DNA from: Candidatus Barnesiella excrementigallinarum | GTDB taxonomy: Bacteria > Bacteroidota > Bacteroidia > Bacteroidales > Barnesiellaceae | Length of the DNA: 64,000 nt | NCBI GenBank assembly: GCA_019114445.1 | Contig: DXFL01000006.1 | Location: forward strand, 62,001 to 126,000 | Direction of reading: 5' to 3' | Shown here: positions 41,715-52,300 of the stretch, piece after piece | How positions within the stretch are numbered: position 1 is the first letter of the stretch | Layout: each line of letters starts with the position of its first letter | Program-made: the position numbers and the translations under genes | Notes under the pieces: generated by a model | The model's database searches: none | Told to the model about the DNA's origin: nothing | The model's input: only the letters and a program-made list of their open reading frames with translations

Positions 41715-42632
41715 TTAACGAATTTGAAGTTTCATCACATAGATGGTACCATCGGCCTCATAAGCTACGGCATTGTTCGATGCGGTAGGATACATGGCGA
41801 TTTTGGTATCCGGTGTAGGCAAGTCCTGACGCAACGACCCATCGATACGAGCCGCTTTCAACTTCGACGAAATGGTTTGGTGTCCGTCGTCTATGTCTTC
41901 CATACCTACGATCCAATCGTTTCCAAGCCAAACAGGAGCGCCCAAATAGCCCAAATTTACCTTATTCTTCCCGTCTATATCGCATACAAACGTGTTACAA
42001 CCGTCGTGCAATGCCATATAAACAATGTGTTTTTGATCGGGCGAAATCGACGGCCATATATAGCTGCCTTTTCCGTTGGGGTCGAGCACAATGCGCTTGT
42101 TGTCCTTATACAGGATAAGCGACTGGTTTTCGATGGCTACGATCAACGACTGTTCTACCGGCGTATAAATATCGTTGGCCAACCGTTTGCTCTTGATAGA
42201 ATTACCTTTCGCAATCTTCAAAGTCCCACCGATAAAGGTGAATGGATATTGTTCGCGAACGGCATTATCAATTTTGCTGACTTTATGATTATCGAGATTG
42301 ATACTTTTTATCGAAGTATAACGACGATTGTTTTTGTACTCTACATCTCGAAAAACGACCACTTTCCCGCCATCGGATATTTGGGGACAATAGCCGGCGT
42401 TGTCGACATCGGTCAACTGGGTCATCGTCTGCGTCGACAAATCATATTTTGTCAAACCTTTGAAATTAGCTCCGGTCAGCAGCAGATAATCGCCTGCCGG
42501 AGAGAACTTGGGATGGTAGAAGCCCTTGTTTGTCGTCTCTGTTAAAGGTGTAACCGACAGCACTTCTATCTGTGCCGACACAAATTGCCACCCACAAAAC
42601 GCTACCATTAAAGCAATAGATAACTTTTTCAT
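41715..42632 (-). CDS. TolB/WD40-like beta-propeller secreted protein
   Basis: Signal peptide; KFSPAGDYLLLTG, PQISDGGKVVVF, PSISPDQKHIVYMA blade repeats. Confidence 0.8.
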   Translation of the reverse strand: MKKLSIALMVAFCGWQFVSAQIEVLSVTPLTETTNKGFYHPKFSPAGDYLLLTGANFKGLTKYDLSTQTMTQLTDVDNAGYCPQISDGGKVVVFRDVEYKNNRRYTSIKSINLDNHKVSKIDNAVREQYPFTFIGGTLKIAKGNSIKSKRLANDIYTPVEQSLIVAIENQSLILYKDNKRIVLDPNGKGSYIWPSISPDQKHIVYMALHDGCNTFVCDIDGKNKVNLGYLGAPVWLGNDWIVGMEDIDDGHQTISSKLKAARIDGSLRQDLPTPDTKIAMYPTASNNAVAYEADGTIYVMKLQIR

Positions 42633-42793
42633 AATACTTGTGTTTTTGTTAAAATGATTAAGTTTAAGTTGTGTTTTTCGGAATATTAAATATATGCGTT
42701 ATTATTTATAAATCATAATTCACAATATTTTATTTATAGATTAGAAATATTATTTATGAAATAATAACATACCACTCCTTCCCAAAAATTACA

Positions 42794-42829
42794 CAAAAAA
42801 AGCCTGCAAGAAAAAAAATTCTTACAGGC
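42794..42829 (-). terminator. Terminator downstream of tRNA-Leu
   Basis: GCCTGcAAGAA...TTCTTaCAGGC with T7 on minus strand. Confidence 0.75.
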
Positions 42830-42854
42830 AAGTTTAGTTGAGACAACCTCTTTG

Positions 42855-42936
42855 TGCGGACGACGGGACTCGAACCCACACGTCGCAAGACACTAGATCC
42901 TAAGTCTAGCGCGGCTACCAATTACGCCACGTCCGC
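42855..42936 (-). tRNA. tRNA-Leu (anticodon UAG)
   Basis: GCGGACG...CGTCCGC acceptor; CTAGA-CTTAGGA-TCTAG anticodon arm; GGTTCGAGTCC T arm; CCA not encoded. Confidence 0.97.
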
Positions 42937-43016
42937 GAACAGTGGTGCAAATATAGGGGAATTTTGCAAATTGTACAATGAATTCAGTCACAAAGTTTCA
43001 CACACGCCAGCCATTA

Positions 43017-44048
43017 TCAGCCAACAGCCAACCCGCTTATATAAGCAATGGCGGTGTCGAGAATGGTATCTTTCCCCTCTTGGGCCTGTTCGAGATTCAT
43101 ATCTATTTTGAAACCCTCGGTAGGCTCAACCCCGAATTCGGTGTGCTGGCAATTTACATCATAGATGGGCGAAGCCGAAAAACGTATGATCCACCCGTTG
43201 GGCAATTCCGATGAGAATGGCAATCCGCTGCCACCGCCCGTACAATCGCCCATAATTACCACATTGGGCAACGACTTCATCACCGACACGAAATTATTGG
43301 CTGCGCTGAATGTGCCCCGATTGGCCAGTATAACCACCGGTTTCTGATACCGGATACGGTTCGACGGCGAATACTTAACGGGATATAGCTCGGAAAAATC
43401 CTGATGTCCGGGTCCCGTTTTATGCGAAATATAACCCACCAATGTCTCCTCGTTGATAAATCGCGATACCAGCGTTTCGACATTCGACAACGAGCCGCCG
43501 CCATTGCTGCGCACGTCGATAATCAATCCGGTCGAAGTAGACAAATAGGCCAATATTTGGTCGAGATTCCCCTCGCCTATGGTACTGGAAAAACTGCCGT
43601 AGTACATATAGCCTACGTTTTGCGGCAATATTTTATACTTAATCCCGCTCGTATACCGGTAGTCGAAATTGAGGTAAAACTCGTCGATGATACGTTCTTG
43701 ATAATTTTCGGGCGAACCGTACAGCCACTCCCAATAACGCGACGTATTGTGTGCCGCCGTCAGGTTCACATGACCGTCTTTCAGCTCCATAAGCATGGCG
43801 TCGCACACATCGAAAAGCTCTTCCGAAGTCATGTCCGCAGTTAATTTCTTCCGGTATTTTTCGCGTATTTGATTCCAATCGATCTCCTTGTATTCGAAAA
43901 AACAGTAGCGCTCATCGAGAATCGTCCACAACGCGTCGAAGTTACCACAAGGGTCATCTTCAAACACCTCCACTTTGTGACACGACTGGAAAAGAAGCAT
44001 CCACAACACGAAGAAAAGAAATCCTATTTTCGAAAACCTTTGTATCAT
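43017..44048 (-). CDS. S41 family peptidase (lipoprotein)
   Basis: LLFQSC lipobox; GLIIDVRSNGGGSL, ILANRGTFSAANNFVSVMKSLPNVVIMGDCTGGGSG. Confidence 0.93.
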   Translation of the reverse strand: MIQRFSKIGFLFFVLWMLLFQSCHKVEVFEDDPCGNFDALWTILDERYCFFEYKEIDWNQIREKYRKKLTADMTSEELFDVCDAMLMELKDGHVNLTAAHNTSRYWEWLYGSPENYQERIIDEFYLNFDYRYTSGIKYKILPQNVGYMYYGSFSSTIGEGNLDQILAYLSTSTGLIIDVRSNGGGSLSNVETLVSRFINEETLVGYISHKTGPGHQDFSELYPVKYSPSNRIRYQKPVVILANRGTFSAANNFVSVMKSLPNVVIMGDCTGGGSGLPFSSELPNGWIIRFSASPIYDVNCQHTEFGVEPTEGFKIDMNLEQAQEGKDTILDTAIAYISGLAVG

Positions 44049-44060
44049 ATTCTCCGACTG

Positions 44061-44921
44061 TTAATGATAAACCGATACTATGCGACGTGCCGGACGCACC
44101 GATCGAAATATTTCGCCCGAAATACCCAGCACGAAAGAGTGTGTAAACACCTGCGTATCTATATAATTGATATGTGTCGTGCGCATAACCTGACGGTAGC
44201 CCAGCCGCAAAGCCCGCTGCCCCAAATGCAAATCGACCGTGATATAATTGCGCAAATCTACCCGGTTGTGCCATGCCCCGAAATGGACAATCCCATCGCT
44301 GTTCCCCAAATAAAACATTTCGTAATAAGATTGTCCGTACTCAGGAGAAAAAAAGGCGCCGACAACCGGTAGCGAAACCTGATAACGCAACGTCACCGGC
44401 AGACGCGATATTCGAAAATGATACGACGCCATAGCCGTCGCTCCCAAATCGACCGCCACTTTTGCCGTAGCGGGATTATTGGAATTGCGCAGATTGTACA
44501 ACCCACCCACCGTAAGGGCAGCCTCCCCGCCACCGGCAAGCCACAATCCGCGGCATACCGGCCAACGCCTCAACATGGCGAACGAATAATCCAAATAGGC
44601 CGACATCATGGAACCGTTGCCCGACCGATTGGTCATCGTGGCAAACGTACCCAAAACATGGTGTCGGGTGAGCCATTTTTCGGGTGCAAAACTTGCAGCT
44701 CTGAGCCGCTCGTAACCCAAAGCCAAATTCAACCCGCCGTAACGGACCGGCGACAAATAGGTATCGAGCGCGCTTTGCCGGCCCACTTCGACCGTAAATG
44801 CCGTAGCCGTCGGGCGCAGCGGTTGGTGCGGCTCCCCCTTAGGGCCACGCGCCCACAAGGAGAGTGGCGACAGCAAAGCTATCCCCGCAAGAGCGCTCAA
44901 AATCGTCTTTCCTTTTCCCAT
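44061..44921 (-). CDS. DUF3316-like outer membrane beta-barrel protein
   Basis: Signal peptide and amphipathic strand pattern. Confidence 0.65.
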   Translation of the reverse strand: MGKGKTILSALAGIALLSPLSLWARGPKGEPHQPLRPTATAFTVEVGRQSALDTYLSPVRYGGLNLALGYERLRAASFAPEKWLTRHHVLGTFATMTNRSGNGSMMSAYLDYSFAMLRRWPVCRGLWLAGGGEAALTVGGLYNLRNSNNPATAKVAVDLGATAMASYHFRISRLPVTLRYQVSLPVVGAFFSPEYGQSYYEMFYLGNSDGIVHFGAWHNRVDLRNYITVDLHLGQRALRLGYRQVMRTTHINYIDTQVFTHSFVLGISGEIFRSVRPARRIVSVYH

Positions 44922-44923
44922 CT

Positions 44924-47599
44924 CTAAAACAGTGTCATTTGTCCCGAACCATTTTCGTCCGATTTGTCGGTTGGGGTATCGAGACGATTCTCCTCATCGG
45001 TAACATTCGCATCGTCGGGCTGTTCGTCGTCGGGCTGTCTCAACGGTTCCAACTCTTCGATACCGGCCACCGCATAAGTGGTGAGCCGTTTTCCCTTCGC
45101 CTTGAATCCCTTCACGGCAATAAATTCGGCAGCATCGACCACCAACGGTTCACGGAAGGAGTCACCCTCGCCGAAGGTCACTTCGATACGAGGATACGGC
45201 GTATCGGTAATCAGCAACAAGCGGGAATCGGGGTTTTCGCCCAAAAAACTCTGTTTGCGGCTACCCGGTTCAAAAACAAACCGTTTCAAATAGGGATATC
45301 CTTGCGAAGCATCGTACAATGCCACCGTCCACACCTTGTCCGACTCGAATTTTTCTATTCTCAAAATATTGGGGTCGTAGTGATTTGTCGCATCGGACGA
45401 GGTTGTGTAATACTCCCCGTTTTGCAAAACGACAAGCACTTGGTCGTCGCCGTGGAACTCGCCCAAATATTCGCCCCGCCCGTCGTAGTTGAGGCGAAGC
45501 ACATCGCGGTCGAACCACACTTTTCGCCCGCCCAAAGTAGAACCGCCCCGCTCTTTCAGCGAAATGCGGTGAATTTCGTTCTTCGTGAGAATATTACCCA
45601 TCGACTGGCGCCCCTTGATGGCGATTTCGCTGAAATCGCGATCGACAAAGAGCGTTTTCATACGAGGCTTAGGCACGAACGTCACCCGCAGCACCTCGGC
45701 CTCGCCATTGGGATTGGCCGTAAACCAAACAACCCGCGACCCCGGTTTTCCCTGCGTGAGATCGTACTCCTTGTCGCGCGTTACACCGGTAACGGCAAAA
45801 CGTTTCATATAGTGCAACCCGGCCTTGCCGTCGCGATACACCACGTTGTAAATGGTACGGTTGTCGTTCTTTTTGAACACCGCAATATGCAGCAGGTTTT
45901 TCCCTACAAACATTTTTTCGCTCACCTTCACCACTTTATATTTACCGTCGCGGTAGAACAAGATAATATCGTCGATGTCGGAACAGTTGCACACAAACTC
46001 ATCTTTCTTCAACGACGTACCTATAAAGCCCTCCTCTTTATTGAAGTAGAGTTTCTCGTTGGCTTCGACCACTTTGGTTGCCTCGATGGTATCGAAACTG
46101 CGAATCTCGGTCTGCCGGGGATAACGGCTGCCATACTTCTCACGCAGCGAATCGTACCACTTGATGGTGTAATCGACCAAATGCGCTATATCGTAATCGA
46201 TCTGGGCTATCTGCTCTTTCTTGGCGACAATCAGCTCGTCGGCCTTCTCCGAATTGAATTTGAGAATGCGAGCCATCTTTATCTCCATCAATTTGAGGAT
46301 ATCGTCGGGGGTCACCTCGCGAATAAACCCGGACTTGAACGGTTCCAAACGTTTGTCGATATGGGCCACCGCCTCGTCCATAGAACGGCTCTCCTCAAAC
46401 TCCTTGTCCTTGTAAATACGCTGCTCGATAAATATTTTTTCCAACGAAGCAAAATGCAGGATCTCCTGCGCCTCTCCTTTTTGAATCAGCAGCTCTTTGT
46501 GCAGCAACTCTTTGGTGTTTTCGACACTGATACGCAACAAATCGCTCACTGTCATAAAGTGAGGTTTGTCCTCGTTAATTACGCAACAGTTGGGCGAAAT
46601 GCTCACCTCACAGTCGGTAAAGGCATACAGGGCATCGATAGCCTTGTCGGAAGAGGTCCCCGGTATGAGGTGTACCAAAATTTCGGCGTGTTGGGCTGTA
46701 TTGTCGTCGACTTTGCGAATTTTTATTTTCCCTTTCTCCTGAGCTTTGAGAATCGACTCGATCAAGGTCGAAGTAGTTTTGCCATAGGGGACTTCTACGA
46801 TAGAGAGCGTACGGTTGTCTATCTTCTCGATTTTGGCACGCACTTTCACGCTGCCGCCCCGTTCGCCATCGTTATACTTCGATACATCGACATATCCGCC
46901 GGTTTGGAAGTCGGGATACAGATGAAATTCCTCTCCCCGCAGGTAGGCCACTGCCGCCTGCAATATTTCATTGAAGTTATGAGGCAATATCTTCGACGAC
47001 AAACCCACCGCAATGCCCTCGACACCTTGTGCCAACAGCAACGGGAATTTCACCGGGAGCGTAACCGGCTCTTTCTTACGCCCGTCGTAAGAGAGCTTCC
47101 ACTCGGTTGTCTTGGGATTGAACACGACGTCCAAAGCAAACTTGGAAAGCCGCGCCTCGATATAACGGGGTGCAGCCGCCGAATCGCCCGTAAGGATATT
47201 CCCCCAGTTTCCCTGACACTCGATCAATAAATCCTTTTGGCCCAACTGTACCAACGCATCGCCAATAGAGGCATCGCCGTGCGGGTGGAACTGCATGGTA
47301 TGACCCACCACATTGGCAACCTTGTTGAAACGGCCGTCGTCGAGCAATTTCATAGCATGGAGGATACGCCGTTGTACCGGTTTGAGGCCATCGGCCAAAT
47401 GCGGGACGGCACGTTCGAGAATCACATAAGAGGCATAGTCGAGAAACCAGTTTTGAAACATTCCCGAAAGTTGCAATTTATTATCCGGTTTGTCCGATAC
47501 CGGTTTGTAAGCCGAATGGGCCTCGGTCGAGCCAGACTGCTCCTCCGGGTTTTCCCGAGTAATATCCTCCTCTTGTGGTGTCGTTATTTCGTCGCTCAT
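44924..47599 (-). CDS. parC: DNA gyrase/topoisomerase IV subunit A
   Basis: RAVPHLADGLKPVQRRILHAM, HPHGDASIGDALVQL, GNWGNILTGDSAAAPRYIEARL. Confidence 0.95.
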   Translation of the reverse strand: MSDEITTPQEEDITRENPEEQSGSTEAHSAYKPVSDKPDNKLQLSGMFQNWFLDYASYVILERAVPHLADGLKPVQRRILHAMKLLDDGRFNKVANVVGHTMQFHPHGDASIGDALVQLGQKDLLIECQGNWGNILTGDSAAAPRYIEARLSKFALDVVFNPKTTEWKLSYDGRKKEPVTLPVKFPLLLAQGVEGIAVGLSSKILPHNFNEILQAAVAYLRGEEFHLYPDFQTGGYVDVSKYNDGERGGSVKVRAKIEKIDNRTLSIVEVPYGKTTSTLIESILKAQEKGKIKIRKVDDNTAQHAEILVHLIPGTSSDKAIDALYAFTDCEVSISPNCCVINEDKPHFMTVSDLLRISVENTKELLHKELLIQKGEAQEILHFASLEKIFIEQRIYKDKEFEESRSMDEAVAHIDKRLEPFKSGFIREVTPDDILKLMEIKMARILKFNSEKADELIVAKKEQIAQIDYDIAHLVDYTIKWYDSLREKYGSRYPRQTEIRSFDTIEATKVVEANEKLYFNKEEGFIGTSLKKDEFVCNCSDIDDIILFYRDGKYKVVKVSEKMFVGKNLLHIAVFKKNDNRTIYNVVYRDGKAGLHYMKRFAVTGVTRDKEYDLTQGKPGSRVVWFTANPNGEAEVLRVTFVPKPRMKTLFVDRDFSEIAIKGRQSMGNILTKNEIHRISLKERGGSTLGGRKVWFDRDVLRLNYDGRGEYLGEFHGDDQVLVVLQNGEYYTTSSDATNHYDPNILRIEKFESDKVWTVALYDASQGYPYLKRFVFEPGSRKQSFLGENPDSRLLLITDTPYPRIEVTFGEGDSFREPLVVDAAEFIAVKGFKAKGKRLTTYAVAGIEELEPLRQPDDEQPDDANVTDEENRLDTPTDKSDENGSGQMTLF

Positions 47600-47813
47600 A
47601 GATTGTATTTGAATTTATATGCGGAAAAGCGTACGAAAAGTACGCCTCTTTTTAATTTTTAAGGGAATATGCATCTACATTCCCCTGCAAAAATACAAAT
47701 TAAATCGAAAAAAATCATTTACTTTGCGTTCTAAAATCGGCCGGATAAACGAGAAATCGGCCGGAAGTTTATCAAGACAAAAAAACAAGCAAGCAATAAA
47801 CATACAAAGAAAA

Positions 47814-49358
47814 ATGGCACAGGAAGACGTTTTTAAGAAATTGGTATCTCATTGTAAAGAGTATGGTTTTGTATTCCCTTCGAGCGAAATCTACGATGGC
47901 TTGGCTGCCGTGTACGACTACGGACAAATGGGAGTAGAACTGAAAAACAACATAAAAAAATACTGGTGGGACAGTATGGTGCTGTTGCACGAAAACATTG
48001 TCGGCATCGACTCGGCCATATTTATGCACCCCACCATTTGGAAAGCATCGGGACACGTCGACGCCTTTAACGACCCCCTCATCGACAACAAAGACTCTAA
48101 AAAACGCTACCGTGCCGATGTGCTTATCGAAGATTGTATCGCCAAAATGGACGAGAAAATCGAGAAAGAGGTAGAGAAAGCCGCTAAACGATTCGGCGAA
48201 TCGTTCGACGAAAAACTGTTCAGAGAGACCAATCCCCGTATATTGGAGCACAAGGCTAAACGCGACGAGCTTCATGCCCGTTATGCCAAAGCCATGAACG
48301 ATGTCGATTTGAACGAATTGCGCCAAATCATTCTCGACTACGAGATTGTTTGTCCCATCAGCGGTACCAAAAACTGGACCGACGTCCGTCAATTCAATCT
48401 GATGTTCTCGACCGAAATGGGTTCGACAGCCGACGGTTCGATGAAAGTCTACCTGCGCCCCGAAACCGCACAAGGTATCTTTGTAAACTTCCTGAACGTA
48501 CAAAAGACCGGCCGTATGCGCATACCTTTCGGGATCGCCCAAATAGGTAAAGCCTTCCGCAACGAAATAGTAGCCCGTCAGTTCATCTTCCGTATGCGGG
48601 AGTTCGAACAGATGGAAATGCAATTCTTCGTACGTCCCGGCGAAGAGCTGAAATGGTTCGAAAAATGGAAAGAAACCCGTCTGAAATGGCACAAGGCACT
48701 GGGATTGGGCGATCAAAAATATCGCTTCCACGACCACGAAAAACTGGCTCACTATGCCAACGCCGCTACCGACATCGAGTTTGAAATGCCTTTCGGATTC
48801 AAAGAGGTAGAAGGTATTCACTCCCGCACCAATTTCGACTTGGGCAACCACGAAAAATACTCCGGGAAAAAGATACAATACTTCGACCCCGAATTGGGCG
48901 AATCGTACACACCCTACGTGATCGAAACCTCTATCGGCGTAGACCGTATGTTCCTGAGTGTCATGGCGGCCGCTTACTGCGAAGAGGCACTCGAAGGTGG
49001 CGACAGCCGTGTGGTTTTACGGCTCCCGGCCGCACTTGCCCCTGTAAAAGTAGCCGTTATGCCGTTGGTGCGTAAAGATGGCCTGCCCGAAAAAGCCCGT
49101 GAGATTATCGACAACCTGCGCTTCGATTTCAAATGCCAGTACGACGAAAAAGACTCGATAGGCAAACGCTATCGCCGGCAGGATGCCATCGGTACACCGT
49201 TCTGTGTCACCGTCGATCATCAAACCCTCGAAGACAACACGGTAACCATTCGTTTCCGCGACTCCATGGAGCAACAACGAGTTGCCATCGACCAGTTGCA
49301 AGGAATCATTGGCGAACAAGTGAGCCTGAAATCTTTATTGAAAAAAATTGTAGAATAA
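47814..49358 (+). CDS. glyS: Glycyl-tRNA synthetase
   Basis: MAQEDVFKKLVSHCKEYGFVFPSSEIYDGLAAVYDYG, RPETAQGIFVNF; track start 47619 is too far upstream. Confidence 0.96.
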   Translation: MAQEDVFKKLVSHCKEYGFVFPSSEIYDGLAAVYDYGQMGVELKNNIKKYWWDSMVLLHENIVGIDSAIFMHPTIWKASGHVDAFNDPLIDNKDSKKRYRADVLIEDCIAKMDEKIEKEVEKAAKRFGESFDEKLFRETNPRILEHKAKRDELHARYAKAMNDVDLNELRQIILDYEIVCPISGTKNWTDVRQFNLMFSTEMGSTADGSMKVYLRPETAQGIFVNFLNVQKTGRMRIPFGIAQIGKAFRNEIVARQFIFRMREFEQMEMQFFVRPGEELKWFEKWKETRLKWHKALGLGDQKYRFHDHEKLAHYANAATDIEFEMPFGFKEVEGIHSRTNFDLGNHEKYSGKKIQYFDPELGESYTPYVIETSIGVDRMFLSVMAAAYCEEALEGGDSRVVLRLPAALAPVKVAVMPLVRKDGLPEKAREIIDNLRFDFKCQYDEKDSIGKRYRRQDAIGTPFCVTVDHQTLEDNTVTIRFRDSMEQQRVAIDQLQGIIGEQVSLKSLLKKIVE

Positions 49359-49377
49359 CCATATTCACATTCTCAAC

Positions 49378-49956
49378 ATGAAATATTTAATTCGTGCTAT
49401 CGCAACGGCAGTCGTTGCCCTGTCGCTCTCCTCGTGCAGTTACAACAGCATAGTCGAGGCCGATGAGAACATCAATGCCCAGTGGGCGAAAGTGGAAAAT
49501 CAATATCAGCGTCGCGCCGATTTGGTGCCCAACCTCGTCAACACCGTCAAGGGATATGCCGCACACGAGAGCGAAACGCTCGAAGCTGTAATCGCCGCCC
49601 GGTCGAAAGCAACCCAAATTACCATAGACCCGACGAACCTGACCGAAGAGAGCCTGCAAAAATATCAAGAAGCACAAGGCGAATTGTCCAGCGCATTGGG
49701 CAAACTGTTGGCCATTACCGAGAACTATCCCGACTTGAAAGCCAACCAAAACTTCCTCGAATTGCAAGCTCAACTCGAAGGTACCGAGAACCGCATTGCC
49801 ACAGAGCGAACTCGCTATGCCGACGCGGTAAATGCCTATAACACCAAAATCCGCAAATTCCCGGCGCTTATCACCGCCAAGATATTCGGATTCGAAACCA
49901 AACCGCAATTCAAGGCCGAAGAGAGTGCCGCACAAGCTCCTGTCGTGGAATTTTAA
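49378..49956 (+). CDS. LemA family protein
   Basis: ADENINAQWAKVENQYQRRADLVPNLVNTVKGYAAHE. Confidence 0.96.
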   Translation: MKYLIRAIATAVVALSLSSCSYNSIVEADENINAQWAKVENQYQRRADLVPNLVNTVKGYAAHESETLEAVIAARSKATQITIDPTNLTEESLQKYQEAQGELSSALGKLLAITENYPDLKANQNFLELQAQLEGTENRIATERTRYADAVNAYNTKIRKFPALITAKIFGFETKPQFKAEESAAQAPVVEF

Positions 49957-49975
49957 TCAATAGCTCTATATCTAT

Positions 49976-50527
49976 ATGAAAAAGTTACCTGTTTTATTCG
50001 TAATTGCCATCTTCATAGGTATCGTTTCTTGTAAAGAGAACGACGACTACTGGACTCAATACGAACAATGGCGAGACACCAACGACGCTTGGTTCATCGA
50101 ACAACTCGGCGCCAAAGACGATCAAGGAAATCCCGTGTACACCAAAGTGGTGCCCAACTGGGATAAAAGTATCTATGTATTGATGAAATATTACAACGAC
50201 ACGAGCCTCAACCGCAATGCACAATCGCCCTATCAAACCAGCACGGTCGATGTAATCTACAAAGGAATGTTGTACGACGGAACCCCCTTCGACTCCTCCT
50301 ATCTGAAAACCGACAGTATATATCGTTGCCGGGTAAACCAAAACATCAAAGGGTGGATAGTGGCTCTCGAACAAATGAAGGTGGGAGACAGTTGCCGGGT
50401 GATCATTCCCCAAACGTTGGGATACGGCGCTCAATACGTATCGTCGCTCATTCTCCCTTACACCACATTGGTATTCGACATGAAGCTGGTCGATATTCCC
50501 GGACTGGAAAAGCCGGTAAACGAATAG
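49976..50527 (+). CDS. FKBP-type peptidyl-prolyl isomerase lipoprotein
   Basis: Lipobox GIVSC; DVIYKGMLYDGTPFDSSY, VALEQMKVGDSCRVIIPQTLGYG. Confidence 0.93.
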   Translation: MKKLPVLFVIAIFIGIVSCKENDDYWTQYEQWRDTNDAWFIEQLGAKDDQGNPVYTKVVPNWDKSIYVLMKYYNDTSLNRNAQSPYQTSTVDVIYKGMLYDGTPFDSSYLKTDSIYRCRVNQNIKGWIVALEQMKVGDSCRVIIPQTLGYGAQYVSSLILPYTTLVFDMKLVDIPGLEKPVNE

Positions 50528-50709
50528 AGACAACTTGCCAACCAAAGAGATGACACACCAAACGGCAGCTCTGTGCGAGACAGCCGTTTGGTGTTTGCAA
50601 CCATTTTGTCATACATTTGTAAAACCGATGTAACAAGGGGGTAACACCAACAAATTTTCTTTGTTCCCGTAAAAACATATAGCGACACATCATTCAAAAC
50701 GCAATTAAA

Positions 50710-51378
50710 ATGATATACATCGAAAAAGAACTCGACGACCTGAAAAAAGAGGTGCTCGAAATGTGGGACTTGGTGAACTCACAACTCAACCGCGCCGGCG
50801 AGGCCCTTTTGTCTATGGACAAAGAGCTGGCTCACGAAGTCACCTACCGGGAAAAAAGGGTCAATGCATTTGAATTGAAAATAGACAGCGACTGCGAAGA
50901 TATCATCGGGCTATACAATCCCGTAGCCCTCGACCTGCGATTTACGCTCGCCATGATGAAAACCAGCAACAACCTCGAACGCATTGCCGACTTCTGCGAC
51001 GGGATTGCCCGCTTTGTCATCGACTATCCCAAAGTGAACATCGAGTCGGAGTTGTTCGAAAAAACCGGAATCAAAGAAATGCTCGACATTGTGAAAGCGA
51101 TGATGTTGCAAGCCGAAAACGCCTTGATCGAAGAAAAATCGTCCGAAGCCATTGCCGTATTCAACAAAGACAACCGTGTCGACGAGCTGAATCACGCCGC
51201 TGTCCCCATCATTGCCGAATACTTGCAACAATTCCCCGAAAGAGCCGTCGAATGCCTCAACCTCATCAGTATCATACGCCGCCTCGAACGCATTGGCGAC
51301 CACTGCAACAACATTGCCGAAGAGATTGTATTCTACCTCGACGCCAAAATACTGAAACACTCGGGGAAACAGGCTTGA
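50710..51378 (+). CDS. phoU: Phosphate signalling complex protein PhoU
   Basis: LDLRFTLAMMKTSNNLERIADFCDGIARF, RRLERIGDHCNNIAEEIVFYLDAKILKH. Confidence 0.95.
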   Translation: MIYIEKELDDLKKEVLEMWDLVNSQLNRAGEALLSMDKELAHEVTYREKRVNAFELKIDSDCEDIIGLYNPVALDLRFTLAMMKTSNNLERIADFCDGIARFVIDYPKVNIESELFEKTGIKEMLDIVKAMMLQAENALIEEKSSEAIAVFNKDNRVDELNHAAVPIIAEYLQQFPERAVECLNLISIIRRLERIGDHCNNIAEEIVFYLDAKILKHSGKQA

Positions 51379-51556
51379 CAACAACCTTTCCTACACGTTC
51401 TCTTTCGCCACAATAAAATGTTTTTATCATCTTTTACAGGAAAAAAGCGGACGACTGTCGAAAGAAAATAATATCTTTGTTTCCATTAAACACACCCGGA
51501 AGCGCAGGGCTGCGCTTCCGGGTGGAATAAAGATCGACGCAAGACAAAATTAAAAG

Positions 51557-52255
51557 ATGAAACATTTTATCATAGCCTCCATACTGCTTATTAGCACAAG
51601 CTTCATGCACCTCTACCCGGCAGAAGCAACCACAAGCGAAATTCCCGATATGGAGAAAATAGAGAGCGCCGTGCGCGACAGCCGGTCGCCTTACTACTAT
51701 CCCGATTTGATGAAAAAATACCTCAGCAACGACACCACCCTGACGTTGCAAGAGTTTCGGCACCTTTATTTGGGCTATGCCAGCCAGGAAGATTACAATC
51801 CCTACCGTACGGTCGAGATACCCAAACACATCGAAGAGCTTTACCAAAAGACAATCCACACCGAATCGGAGTGCGATTCGCTCATTAAATATGCGCGAAT
51901 GGCGCTGGAAGATATACCCTTCGATTTGCGTCAAATCAATTTCCTCGTATACGGATTGCGACAAAAAGGTCAAACCCAAGAAGCCGACTTGTGGGAATAT
52001 CGGCTGAAAGGAATCATACAAGCCATACTCTCGACCGGCGACGGCAAAGCTCCCGAAACGGCGTGGTATGTCATCTATCCTGCCGACGAATACAACATCG
52101 TAAACCGTCAAGGATTCACCGCCACCGAATTTATCTTCGTCGAACCCTATTTCGACTATATAGCCATCGAGAACAACCCGCTCAAAATCGAGGGGTTCTA
52201 CTTCAACGTAAAAAAACTGCTCAAAGAGTATAACCGCAAATTTTATGAGCGGTAA
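51557..52255 (+). CDS. DUF4919-like hypothetical protein
   Basis: Signal peptide; YPDLMKKYLSNDTTLTLQEFRHLYLGYASQEDYNPY. Confidence 0.75.
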   Translation: MKHFIIASILLISTSFMHLYPAEATTSEIPDMEKIESAVRDSRSPYYYPDLMKKYLSNDTTLTLQEFRHLYLGYASQEDYNPYRTVEIPKHIEELYQKTIHTESECDSLIKYARMALEDIPFDLRQINFLVYGLRQKGQTQEADLWEYRLKGIIQAILSTGDGKAPETAWYVIYPADEYNIVNRQGFTATEFIFVEPYFDYIAIENNPLKIEGFYFNVKKLLKEYNRKFYER

Positions 52256-52300
52256 CACGTACTCCCAACGAATACTAACTATTTAATTACATAAAACCTT

